Assembly: GCF_012848475.1 (NCBI RefSeq)
Contig: NZ_CP051666.1
Location: 1,949,501 to 2,013,500, forward strand
DNA from: Marinobacterium sp. LSUCC0821
GTDB lineage: Bacteria; Pseudomonadota; Gammaproteobacteria; Pseudomonadales; Balneatricaceae
Direction: 5' to 3'
DNA length: 64,000 nucleotides
Position numbers and translations under genes: made by a program. Numbering within the stretch: position 1 is the first letter of the stretch; each line of letters begins with the position of its first letter. This document shows positions 7,953-15,966 of the stretch, in pieces. A model generated the notes under the pieces. It was not told where the DNA came from, did no database searches, and worked only from the letters and a program-made list of their open reading frames with translations.

Positions 7953-8948
7953 TTACAGGTGCGTAAGCCAACCATGAGGATCTTCAGCCTTACCCCACTG
8001 AATATCATTCAGCGCACGACGTAGACGAAGTGTAGTCTGACCGATACCGCCATCACCCACTTTGTACTCTTTATCGTTGTAGATCAGCGTTCCAACAGGT
8101 GCAAGTACAGCGGCTGTGCCTGAGAGTGCAGCTTCGCAGCCTGGTTTAGCCGCGCGCTCAAATAGCTCTTCTACAGTAAGCTGGCGCTCTTGAACGTCCA
8201 TACCCAAATCGCGAGCAAGAGTCAGTATTGAGTCACGAGTTACACCGTGCAAGAAGCTCTCATCAAGTGCTTTAGTGATGATTGTGTTGCCATCAATTAG
8301 CAGGAAGTTTGCAGCACCAGTCTCTTGTACATCGCCACCTGGGCAGAAAAGAACTTGGTCAGCTTGGAACTGAGCTTTAGCGCGAAGAATAGGCCCCATC
8401 GCTGCAGCATAGTTACCACCGCTTTTGATCATGCCCATGTGAGGCGGGCAGCGCATCGCTTTGTCATCAACCAAGAGGCGAAGAGCCTTATCCCCGCCAG
8501 CAAAGTAATCGCCAACAGGTGAAAGCAGAACGTAGTGTGCAGAAGTGATTGAAGGCACAGCTGCTTTGCCGATTGCAGGTTCTGTCCCTACATGGGTCGG
8601 GCGAATGTACATTGAACCAGGAGGCGCAGGGACATCTGCAGCAAAGCGTTTTACGATTGATGTAATCATCTCTGCTGCTTGAGCTTTGTCGATCTCAGGA
8701 AGGCCTAGCAGGTGACTGCTCTGGGCAAGACGATCAATGTTTTTGTCCATGCGGAAGATCTTGATAGAACCATCTTCATGGCGAAACGCTTTCAACCCCT
8801 CAAAACAGGTGCTTGAGTAGTGAAGAACGTGTGCGCCAGGATGAAAGCTCATCGAGTCACTAGAGACGATCTCCGCTTGGCTCCATTTCTCGCCATCGAA
8901 CGTCGTGATCGCCATCTCTGGCATGAATACTGAACCAAAAGCTGCCAT
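7953..8948 (-). CDS. ilvE: Branched-chain amino acid aminotransferase
   Basis: This fold-type IV PLP enzyme interconverts valine, leucine and isoleucine with their 2-oxo acids, using glutamate/2-oxoglutarate. The PLP lysine is K175 in MGMIKSGGNYAAA. The substrate motif YIRPTHVGTEP and the phosphate-binding region GDVQETGAANFLLI are present. The length is 331 residues. I start at ATG 8948 (MAAFGSVFMP), preceded by AGGAAG 7 nt upstream; longer in-frame starts add about 26 residues without homology or a ribosome site. It is monocistronic with its own terminator, and the architecture is the BCAT-beta (class II) type. Confidence 0.92.
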   Translation of the reverse strand: MAAFGSVFMPEMAITTFDGEKWSQAEIVSSDSMSFHPGAHVLHYSSTCFEGLKAFRHEDGSIKIFRMDKNIDRLAQSSHLLGLPEIDKAQAAEMITSIVKRFAADVPAPPGSMYIRPTHVGTEPAIGKAAVPSITSAHYVLLSPVGDYFAGGDKALRLLVDDKAMRCPPHMGMIKSGGNYAAAMGPILRAKAQFQADQVLFCPGGDVQETGAANFLLIDGNTIITKALDESFLHGVTRDSILTLARDLGMDVQERQLTVEELFERAAKPGCEAALSGTAAVLAPVGTLIYNDKEYKVGDGGIGQTTLRLRRALNDIQWGKAEDPHGWLTHL

Positions 8949-9126
8949 GTAAAAACTTCCTAATTGTGCATCCTGATGTTGCATGTAGAGGGATAGGTGA
9001 CTATCCAATCGAACAATTGTAAGCATCCCAGCAAAAATTGGAATCGATATTTGCTAAAAGAACCGTGTCTTTGCAGTGATATTTCATTATCCTGAGCGTA
9101 ATTGTTCTACGGCTTAGGAGGCCGTG

Positions 9127-9981
9127 TTGTCAGATATTTGGATCATTAGCGATGAAAAGCCGGGACACCTTAATCAGTCTCTAGGTCTCGTTGAGGCACT
9201 CATTGCCTTGAAACCGCAGATTAAGAGGCAGGTTATATCGGTATCTGATGCTCGGCGCTCACTTTTTTCAACGCACTCCAAGCCCAGCTTAATCATTAGT
9301 GCAGGTAGTGGTACACAGTTGATTAATGCGCTGCTAGCGTTGCGTTATCGCGTACCAAATGTGCTGCTAATGAAACCTAATTACCCTCAATCACTCTTTA
9401 GTTTGTTACTGATACCCGAGCATGATCAGGTCCCACCCAGTGAGCGTGTAGTTCTAACCAAGGGCGCATTAAATAGAATGAAGCCTGCGGTTAAAGAGGT
9501 TGGTAGTTCACTTGTGTTGGTTGGCGGCCCGAGTAAACACGTTAAGTGGCAAGATAAACTGGTCATAGATGCTATAGATACACTGATTAGCAGTACTGAA
9601 TCTAATTGCATTAAAGTAGCGACCTCTCGTCGCACGCCTAAAACACTTTTATCTGAACTAGCCGCTAACGAGAAGGTTGAGCTAATACAGCCAGAATCAG
9701 TAGCCCAAGACTGGCTGCCAAATACTCTTGCAACCACCGAACGCGTTTGGGCCACCTCAGATAGTGTCTCAATGGTCTACGAAGCGTTAACTGCAGGATG
9801 CGCTGTCTCGCTGATCAGTTTAGAATCTAACCCCAATTCACGTACTCAACGTGGAATGCAGATGTTGTTAGCAGATGGAATAGTGGATAACTCGTTAGAA
9901 CGAAGCCACAACCTAACTAATACCCCGTTAGCTGAAGCTAATCGCTGCGCAGAGATTATTTTGGAGAGAGGATGGCTGTAA
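9127..9981 (+). CDS. ELM1-like (DUF1022) protein of the LPS locus
   Basis: The 284-residue protein begins with [20 protein letters not shown], the hallmark of the ELM1/DUF1022 family (named after plant mitochondrial fission protein ELM1). The bacterial members have a glycosyltransferase-B-like shape. Further motifs are [21 protein letters not shown], and a C-terminal [20 protein letters not shown] that looks like a GT-B nucleotide-sugar site. The start is set at TTG 9127, with TAGGAG 6 nt upstream; GTG 9124 is too close to that site. Its last 10 nt overlap the sugar dehydrogenase gene, so a role in envelope glycan synthesis is likely, but the reaction is unknown. Confidence 0.8.
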   Translation: MSDIWIISDEKPGHLNQSLGLVEALIALKPQIKRQVISVSDARRSLFSTHSKPSLIISAGSGTQLINALLALRYRVPNVLLMKPNYPQSLFSLLLIPEHDQVPPSERVVLTKGALNRMKPAVKEVGSSLVLVGGPSKHVKWQDKLVIDAIDTLISSTESNCIKVATSRRTPKTLLSELAANEKVELIQPESVAQDWLPNTLATTERVWATSDSVSMVYEALTAGCAVSLISLESNPNSRTQRGMQMLLADGIVDNSLERSHNLTNTPLAEANRCAEIILERGWL

Positions 9982-11261
9982 GTCTTCCAAGCTTCGCAGA
10001 TGCGAAGATAGCAATTATTGGTTTGGGTTATGTAGGTCTGCCACTCGCGGTTGAGTTTGGTAAGCAGCGGAATGTTGTCGGCTTCGATATCAATGCTGCC
10101 CGCATCCAGGAGTTAAGTGCAGGTCGCGATTCGACGCTTGAAGTGAGCCCTGAAGAGTTAGCCGAAGCTACCTCACTTAGCTTTGCCTCAGAAGAGTCTG
10201 CACTTAAAGGGTGTGACGTCTTTATTGTTACGGTGCCCACGCCAATAAATGGCCATAAACAGCCAGATCTGACTCCTTTGATCAAAGCATCTGAGTTATT
10301 GGGTCGAGTGGTACAAGCTGGCGCGATCGTGATTTATGAGTCAACTGTCTATCCTGGTGCGACAGAAGAGGATTGTATCCCTGTAATTGAGGCAGGCTCT
10401 GGCCTTCGATTTAACCAAGATTTTTATGCTGGTTACAGCCCTGAGCGAATCAATCCAGGTGATAAGACCCACCGCCTGCCAAACATCATGAAAGTGACTT
10501 CTGGCTCAACTCCAGAAGTTGCAGATTTTGTCGATCAGCTGTACCTGAGTGTTATAGAAGCTGGAACATTTAAAGCGAGTAGTATTCGTGTAGCTGAGGC
10601 GGCTAAGGTAATTGAGAACACTCAACGCGACCTGAATATCGCCCTTATTAATGAACTCGCCATCATCTTCAATCGTCTCGGGATCGATACGGAAGAGGTG
10701 CTTTTAGCGGCAGGAACAAAATGGAACTTCTTGCCCTTCCGTCCAGGTCTTGTAGGTGGCCACTGTATTGGTGTTGACCCCTACTACCTAACCTACAAAG
10801 CGCAATCAGCAGGCTACATTCCAGATGTAATTCTAGCGGGTCGACGAATTAATGATGGAATGGGTGCGTTTGTCGCTGATGAGTTGGTTAAAGCGATGTT
10901 GAAGCGCCGCATTCACGTCAATGAGAGTCGAGTATTGGTGCTTGGCTTGGCATTTAAAGAGAACTGCCCAGATCTACGCAATACGCGTATTGTGGATATT
11001 GTCTCTGTGCTTGAGAGTTATGGCGTTTCGGTCGACCTGCATGATCCTTGGGTTGATGCTAAAGAGGCTAAGCATGAATATGGTGTTGATCTTGTCGATA
11101 CCCCTCAACAGGGTGATTACGACGCAATAATTATTGCAGTTGCTCACCAAGAGTTTCGTGATTACGGCGTTACTAAGATACGTGGTTGGGGTCGTGATAA
11201 TCACGTCTTATACGACCTGAAGTACCTTTTCCCACAGAGCGAAACAGATCTGCGACTTTAA
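9972..11261 (+). CDS. tviB: UDP-N-acetyl-hexosamine 6-dehydrogenase (VipA/TviB/WbpO type)
   Basis: This NAD-dependent nucleotide-sugar dehydrogenase oxidises C6 of a UDP-sugar to a uronic acid. The Rossmann motif [14 protein letters not shown] is at 17-30. The catalytic cysteine is C265 in [13 protein letters not shown], with the Lys/Asn helper segment [19 protein letters not shown] and the C-terminal UDP-binding domain ([16 protein letters not shown]). Length 429 and sequence style resemble the Vi-antigen TviB/WbpO group acting on UDP-GlcNAc or UDP-GalNAc; the substrate cannot be decided from sequence. It overlaps the upstream gene by 10 nt. The product probably feeds the LPS assembled by neighbouring transferases. 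Confidence 0.85.
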   Translation: MAVSLPSFADAKIAIIGLGYVGLPLAVEFGKQRNVVGFDINAARIQELSAGRDSTLEVSPEELAEATSLSFASEESALKGCDVFIVTVPTPINGHKQPDLTPLIKASELLGRVVQAGAIVIYESTVYPGATEEDCIPVIEAGSGLRFNQDFYAGYSPERINPGDKTHRLPNIMKVTSGSTPEVADFVDQLYLSVIEAGTFKASSIRVAEAAKVIENTQRDLNIALINELAIIFNRLGIDTEEVLLAAGTKWNFLPFRPGLVGGHCIGVDPYYLTYKAQSAGYIPDVILAGRRINDGMGAFVADELVKAMLKRRIHVNESRVLVLGLAFKENCPDLRNTRIVDIVSVLESYGVSVDLHDPWVDAKEAKHEYGVDLVDTPQQGDYDAIIIAVAHQEFRDYGVTKIRGWGRDNHVLYDLKYLFPQSETDLRL

Positions 11262-11272
11262 CGGCAATATTG

Positions 11273-12373
11273 ATGAAAGTAGTTCAGCTCCTTCCAGCAC
11301 TCAATGGCGGAGGTGTCGAAAAAGGCACCTTGGAAGTCGCTAAGTATCTGGTTGAGCAGGGCCATGAGTCGATTGTCGTATCGGCTGGTGGCTCTATGGT
11401 TGCGCAACTCGAGTCTGAAGGTAGTCGCCATGTTTCATGGGATCTTGGAAGAAAATCCCTTCTCACTTTTAGGCACATTTGGGCCTTTCGTCGTTTCCTT
11501 AAACAGGAGCGACCAGATATTCTGCATCTACGTTCACGAATGCCAGCATGGGTCGCTTGGTTTGCTTGGAAAGGGTTGCCAAAAGCGAGTAGACCAAAAC
11601 TGATTACCACTGTTCACGGGCTTTATTCGGTCAGTAAGTACTCACATATAATGTGTCGTGGCGAAGCTGTAATTGCTGTCTCGAACACAGTTAAAGAGTA
11701 CATACTTAGCAATTACCCAGATACCCCTCCTGAAAATATTAAGCTGATCTACCGTGGAGTCGATCCAGCTGAGTGGCCATACGGCTATGTGGCATCTAGT
11801 GATTGGAAAGACTCTTTTTTTGAGCAATTTCCAAAAGCAAAGGGAAAGAAAATCCTCTGTTTACCTGGACGCTTAACTCGCCTCAAAGGGCATCATGACT
11901 TTTTGGAGCTAATGCACTCAATAGCTGCAGAAAATGATGACGTCCATGCGTTGATCGTAGGCGGAGAAGATCCTAAGCGTAAAGAGTATGCAAATGAGCT
12001 GTATCGACGAGTTAAAGAGCTGGGGTTGAGCGATCGGGTAACGTTCACCGGCGCGAGAAGAGACATCCGCGAAATTTTCGCAATCAGCGAGATTATCTAC
12101 TCCCTATCAACTAAACCAGAATCCTTTGGACGTACTGTTCTAGAGGCATTGTCGTTAGGCCGCTCAGTACTGGGTTATGATCATGGTGGAGTGGGTGAAA
12201 TTCTTGCCGAGATCTATCCCGAAGGAAGAGTTCAATTGAGCTCAATGACCAGTTTGAACAAACTGACATGTGAGAAACTTGTTAACCGTTCAGTACCTAT
12301 GCCTGCATCGGTTTTTACTAAAGAGAACATGCTTTCTGCTACTTTGGAAGCCTACGGCTCCACTATTTCTTAG
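11273..12373 (+). CDS. Glycosyltransferase family 4 (GT-B fold)
   Basis: This 366-residue retaining glycosyltransferase is probably involved in LPS core or O-chain synthesis. The N-terminal acceptor domain starts VVQLLPALNGGGVEKGTLEV, with the Gly-rich loop. The C-terminal donor domain shows LCLPGRLTRLKGHHDFLEL and the E-x7-E motif in KPESFGRTVLEALSLGRSV. ATG 11273 is chosen over an in-frame TTG one codon earlier. It follows the dehydrogenase by 11 nt. Its 3' end overlaps the convergent GT2 gene by 11 bp. The sugar and linkage are unknown. Confidence 0.85.
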   Translation: MKVVQLLPALNGGGVEKGTLEVAKYLVEQGHESIVVSAGGSMVAQLESEGSRHVSWDLGRKSLLTFRHIWAFRRFLKQERPDILHLRSRMPAWVAWFAWKGLPKASRPKLITTVHGLYSVSKYSHIMCRGEAVIAVSNTVKEYILSNYPDTPPENIKLIYRGVDPAEWPYGYVASSDWKDSFFEQFPKAKGKKILCLPGRLTRLKGHHDFLELMHSIAAENDDVHALIVGGEDPKRKEYANELYRRVKELGLSDRVTFTGARRDIREIFAISEIIYSLSTKPESFGRTVLEALSLGRSVLGYDHGGVGEILAEIYPEGRVQLSSMTSLNKLTCEKLVNRSVPMPASVFTKENMLSATLEAYGSTIS

Positions 12374-13112
12374 ATCTACTTTTAAGTTCAGCTTCATATA
12401 ATTTAGCCTCTTTGAGAAACGCATAAAAAGCATTGATCATACTCCCAATAAAACCCCTCTTTCCATTTAAGAGATTTCGTTTAATAAAGTATGACTTTAT
12501 AAATGCGAGTGGCATTATTGTGATGAGTTTAAGGATTGAACTGCGTTTCCCTTTTTCAAATTTATCAATCGCTTTACCAGAGGAGTAGAGGTTGATTTTA
12601 CTCACCTTCACGTCGATAGAGGTTTCTCCGTAGTGACGGATTCCCCCCTTTAGATCGATTATTTTGCCTTCAACTGTTGGTGTCTCATGGAAGCGTTCAT
12701 TGCCATAAGAGCCGAGTGCTTTCTTAAATAGCCTAACGTGTGAATTCTTTTTGGTTATTTGGTGTATCGGATATCCAAGAAAATACTCTTCAATAGGTAT
12801 GTTTGCCCCTGAAATATCCGATCTTTGGATAACCTCCAGTATTTCTGATTTTAGTTCTGGGCTGAGTTCCTCATCCGCATCTAGGTTGAGCACCCAGTCG
12901 TTTGTACAGAGATTTTTTGCATGTTCTTTCTGTTGCGCCATGCCGAGCCACTCATGGAAGCTAACCTTGGCATTTAGTTTTGAAGCAATCTCCAATGTCT
13001 TGTCTGTACTGCCACTATCAACAACGACTACTTCACCCATTCCTTCAACACTTTTTAGTGCCCGTTCTATGTTTCTCTCTTCATTTTTAGTGACTATGTA
13101 GATGCTGATCAT
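12363..13112 (-). CDS. Glycosyltransferase family 2, LPS core type (WaaE/KdtX-like)
   Basis: This 249-residue GT-A transferase has ISIYIVTKNEERNIERAL at the N-terminus, VVVDSGSTDKT (29-39) for nucleotide binding and the metal motif D78-A-D80 in LNLDADEE. The motif HVRLFKK...ERFHETP and a basic, partly hydrophobic C-terminal helix (PLAFIKSYFIKR) are typical of the WaaE/KdtX group, which adds a beta-linked hexose to inner-core heptose. The donor is not determinable. It is the last gene of a four-gene minus operon and overlaps the upstream deacetylase gene by 4 nt. The gene is noticeably AT-rich. Confidence 0.83.
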   Translation of the reverse strand: MISIYIVTKNEERNIERALKSVEGMGEVVVVDSGSTDKTLEIASKLNAKVSFHEWLGMAQQKEHAKNLCTNDWVLNLDADEELSPELKSEILEVIQRSDISGANIPIEEYFLGYPIHQITKKNSHVRLFKKALGSYGNERFHETPTVEGKIIDLKGGIRHYGETSIDVKVSKINLYSSGKAIDKFEKGKRSSILKLITIMPLAFIKSYFIKRNLLNGKRGFIGSMINAFYAFLKEAKLYEAELKSRSKK

Positions 13113-13876
13113 ACTTTGTATCGACCTCTAGAAAGTGCAATCCTAAACTGCAGAAGATTGGTTGAGCGAAGTACTGAAATTCGCATAATTCGAAACGGAT
13201 CCACTATTTCAGAAATGCCTTTTTTTACTGTAACTGCTGAGTTAAAACCCGAAGTCTTAACAATATCAACAACCTCATCCGTAAATCGTCCGAATGGATA
13301 AGCAAATGCATTGCATCTCTTGCCTGTAAGCTCTTCAACTCGACTTTTCGAGGTTAGAACTTCAAATCTTGCTGTTTCAAGGTCACAGTTTTGTAAATTT
13401 ATGTGGTTAAGGGTATGGGCGCCAAACTCGACTAATCCCGAAGTAGCCATCTCCCTGATCATTTCAGGGCTTAATTTCTCTATCTCCGAAATTTCAGGAG
13501 CTAAGTATATGGTTGCTTTTGCCCCATATTTTTTCAACAAAGGAAAAGCGATTTCATAGTTATCTTTAAAGCCATCATCAAAAGTTATCGCAACACATTT
13601 TGTATTGCTTTTATGGCTATCTATTAATTCCGATATGGTGCAAAACTCATACTCTTTACTTTTTAGTAGCTTAAGTTGCTTTTCAAAATTCTTAGGGTCT
13701 ACTGCAAGCTCTGCATTTAAATTATCAACCCTCTCGTTGATGCTGTGGTACATCAATACTCGAGGTTGGTTAAAGGGGCGAATTGGTCGCCAGATGTTGT
13801 AATGAGCAGCGAAATATATTGCTCCAACGATTAAGGCTAAAACGAGGAGAGAATAAATCATCAAATTAATTTCCAC
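13109..13876 (-). CDS. Membrane-anchored polysaccharide deacetylase (NodB domain)
   Basis: An N-terminal membrane anchor (MIYSLLVLALIVGAIYFAAH, about 6-25) precedes a carbohydrate esterase 4 domain. Catalytic and metal residues are visible: D100-D101 in ITFDDGFKD and H154/H158 in GAHTLNH, with YPFGRF further on. The enzyme would remove N-acetyl groups from a GlcNAc-like sugar. Its place in an LPS operon recalls DnpA of the Pseudomonas aeruginosa core cluster (established knowledge), so the likely substrate is core or lipid-linked glycan (inference). It overlaps the genes on both sides by 11 and 4 nt. Base composition is about 30-37% GC in lines I counted. Confidence 0.85.
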   Translation of the reverse strand: MEINLMIYSLLVLALIVGAIYFAAHYNIWRPIRPFNQPRVLMYHSINERVDNLNAELAVDPKNFEKQLKLLKSKEYEFCTISELIDSHKSNTKCVAITFDDGFKDNYEIAFPLLKKYGAKATIYLAPEISEIEKLSPEMIREMATSGLVEFGAHTLNHINLQNCDLETARFEVLTSKSRVEELTGKRCNAFAYPFGRFTDEVVDIVKTSGFNSAVTVKKGISEIVDPFRIMRISVLRSTNLLQFRIALSRGRYKV

Positions 13877-14936
13877 TCGAATCGATAACGTTGATTAAAA
13901 TTTTTGATAAATTGTTTGTCACTTTGTGACTCACCAATTCGTTATCAAAGCGTTGCTTAGCATTGTTTCCATATTCCGATAACAACTTCCGGTTAGAGTA
14001 GGCCTCGGTGATTGCAGCTCGAATTTCTAGGTGGTTTGAGCCATCAACACTCCATCCCGTTAGACCATCGATAACTGCCTCTTTTGCGCCTCCAGCGATA
14101 CCGCCAATTGATGCTAAGCCGAATTGAGCTGCTTCAATGTATGTTATGCCAAAACCTTCGAGTGAAAGTCCCTCTTGGTAACTCGGCATTAAGAAAAGCT
14201 GATGGGAACTGTATAGGTCATCTTTCTCTTGGTCATCAACTCTACCCAAAAACTTTACGAAGGGTAGATCTGCACAGCTCAGTTTTAGCTCCTCTAAGTC
14301 AGGCCCGCTGCCGGCGATATTCCACTCTAAGTTACAGCCTTCCATATGAAGCTCTCTTAAAGCTAATGCACTTTGAAAGAGCCCTTTCCGTTTTTCGATT
14401 CTGCTTAGAGATAGAATTTTTAGAGGCGCGTCTGAGCTATATTCAGGGATTGATATGTGATTTTCATATAGGCCGTAGGTAGGATAAATACAAATGGCCT
14501 TTGATGCTTGTTCCTTGTTAAGCGCAGCAATTAATTCAATGGTGGCTTTAGACGAGGAGACGATTTTTTCAGCTCTGTTGAGAGCTTGAACAATACGTTT
14601 AGATTTTCTGGTATCTAAATACTCTTGGCCATGCGCTAAAACGACAATCGGGATGTTGTTTTGGGGTATGGCTTCAACGCTTTTCCAGCTATCGCATAGA
14701 TAAAGATCAGGTTTATCTTTAAAGCTTAAAAAAATCCTTTTGGCGACATTACGGATCAGTTTGGGCACCGATATAGAGTAATGCTCGAACTTAAACTTTC
14801 CGGGTAACGACTTGTTAGCCACAACACATATTGACCAATCTAGACCGCTTAGGTTGTTTGCTAACGAAAACATGACGCTTTCCATACCCCCAGTTCTCGG
14901 CGGAAATGTCTGTGTCACTATAGTTATCCGTTTCAT
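13866..14936 (-). CDS. Glycosyltransferase family 4
   Basis: This 356-residue GT-B transferase begins with TIVTQTFPPRTGGMESVMF, a Gly-rich acceptor loop. The donor domain has KILSLSRIEKRKGLFQSAL and an E-x7-E motif in LEGFGITYIEAAQFGLASIG, followed by GGAKEAVIDG. It is probably cytoplasmic and membrane-associated, acting on the growing LPS core. Its start overlaps the acyltransferase stop by 4 nt and its end overlaps the deacetylase start by 11 nt, so all four genes form one transcription unit. The sugar is unknown. The composition is AT-rich like its neighbours. Confidence 0.85.
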   Translation of the reverse strand: MKRITIVTQTFPPRTGGMESVMFSLANNLSGLDWSICVVANKSLPGKFKFEHYSISVPKLIRNVAKRIFLSFKDKPDLYLCDSWKSVEAIPQNNIPIVVLAHGQEYLDTRKSKRIVQALNRAEKIVSSSKATIELIAALNKEQASKAICIYPTYGLYENHISIPEYSSDAPLKILSLSRIEKRKGLFQSALALRELHMEGCNLEWNIAGSGPDLEELKLSCADLPFVKFLGRVDDQEKDDLYSSHQLFLMPSYQEGLSLEGFGITYIEAAQFGLASIGGIAGGAKEAVIDGLTGWSVDGSNHLEIRAAITEAYSNRKLLSEYGNNAKQRFDNELVSHKVTNNLSKILINVIDSSGN

Positions 14937-15853
14937 GAGTTCGTGCCGTACATAAACCCTTTGCCATTAGGGTGTGTTTTGAATCTTCTATGCATCCACA
15001 TATATTGAGCTGGCTCGTATAGTATTCCCTTTTCTAGCTCCTGATTTATGCGGGTGGCGGACTCACGATCATCGTTTAGTGGGAAAGGGGTCACGGGCGG
15101 GTGAACTCTAAGTGTATAAGAATTATCAATATTTCTGTGATGTGTAAGCATAATGATGGGTGCTTTGCTAAGCTTTGCCAGGCGTGCAGTTGCCGTGACA
15201 GTAGCAGCTTCGATTCCAAAGAATGGGGCATATACAGAGTTGGTTGGCCCAAAATCTTGATCCGGGGCATACCAAACAATCTCATTGCGTTTTAGCGCGC
15301 GAATTACACCCCTAAAATCGTGCCGATCAATCAACGAGCTAATAAAACGACTTCTCCCGCGATCTATCACAGTCTCCATGAGCGGATTGTTATGTGGCCT
15401 ATACATGGTGTGAAGTTTATAAAACCTACTAAAAAGTAAGCCGCCTAGATCAAGAGTTGAGAAATGAGCACCCAAAAGGATAACGCCTTTTCCATCCTTA
15501 AGAGCTGCATCGAGATAGTTTCGGCCTTCGATTTTGAGCCTATTATCAAAACTATTTAAAGGAGCCCACCAGGCCGCGGATGTTTCAATTATTCCTATAC
15601 CGTTGTTTCTAAAAACAGCCTCTACCATGCCCTGCTGTTCTTGATTGCTCAAATTTGGAAAGCAGAGTCTGATGTTTGTCTCAGCTACACGCCTGCGATT
15701 TTGTGCAATTAGATAAATTAATTTCCCAAGTTGCGAACCAATGCTAACTTGAGTTTGAAATGGAAGTAGTCTGATCAATCGAAGCAGAAAAAGTCCGGCC
15801 CATGTTGCCCAGTACTTTGGCATTAAAAATTGTGTAACTGATTTGAATTTCAT
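14933..15853 (-). CDS. lpxL: Lipid A biosynthesis (KDO)2-lipid A acyltransferase, LpxL/HtrB family
   Basis: This inner-membrane enzyme transfers a secondary acyl chain from acyl-ACP to lipid A. The N-terminal membrane segment WATWAGLFLLRLIRLLPF (about 15-32) is followed by the catalytic H130-x4-D135 motif in LGAHFSTLDLGG, then YRPHNNPLMETVI and WYAPDQDFG. Starting at ATG 15853 gives 306 residues, the usual LpxL length; a TTG at 15898 would add 15 residues without homology. No clear ribosome site exists for either. It is the first gene of the minus operon and is divergent from msbA, which exports the product. LpxL cannot be separated from LpxM/LpxP by sequence alone. Confidence 0.85.
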   Translation of the reverse strand: MKFKSVTQFLMPKYWATWAGLFLLRLIRLLPFQTQVSIGSQLGKLIYLIAQNRRRVAETNIRLCFPNLSNQEQQGMVEAVFRNNGIGIIETSAAWWAPLNSFDNRLKIEGRNYLDAALKDGKGVILLGAHFSTLDLGGLLFSRFYKLHTMYRPHNNPLMETVIDRGRSRFISSLIDRHDFRGVIRALKRNEIVWYAPDQDFGPTNSVYAPFFGIEAATVTATARLAKLSKAPIIMLTHHRNIDNSYTLRVHPPVTPFPLNDDRESATRINQELEKGILYEPAQYMWMHRRFKTHPNGKGFMYGTNS

Positions 15854-15928
15854 AAGCGTCGGGTCAAAGTTGATAGTTGAAGTGTAAAAGCCAAACAAAG
15901 TTGTGGCAACACGAACGCTTCACTGAGG

Positions 15929-15934
15929 TATACT
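15929..15934 (+). promoter_or_regulatory. Candidate -10 box of msbA
   Basis: TATACT lies 33 nt before the msbA TTG in the 113-bp divergent gap between lpxL and msbA. No good -35 hexamer sits 16-18 nt upstream, so support is limited to the -10 match and position. Confidence 0.3.
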
Positions 15935-15966
15935 GTTATTGCTTTGATTTGTAGCTTGGTTATATT

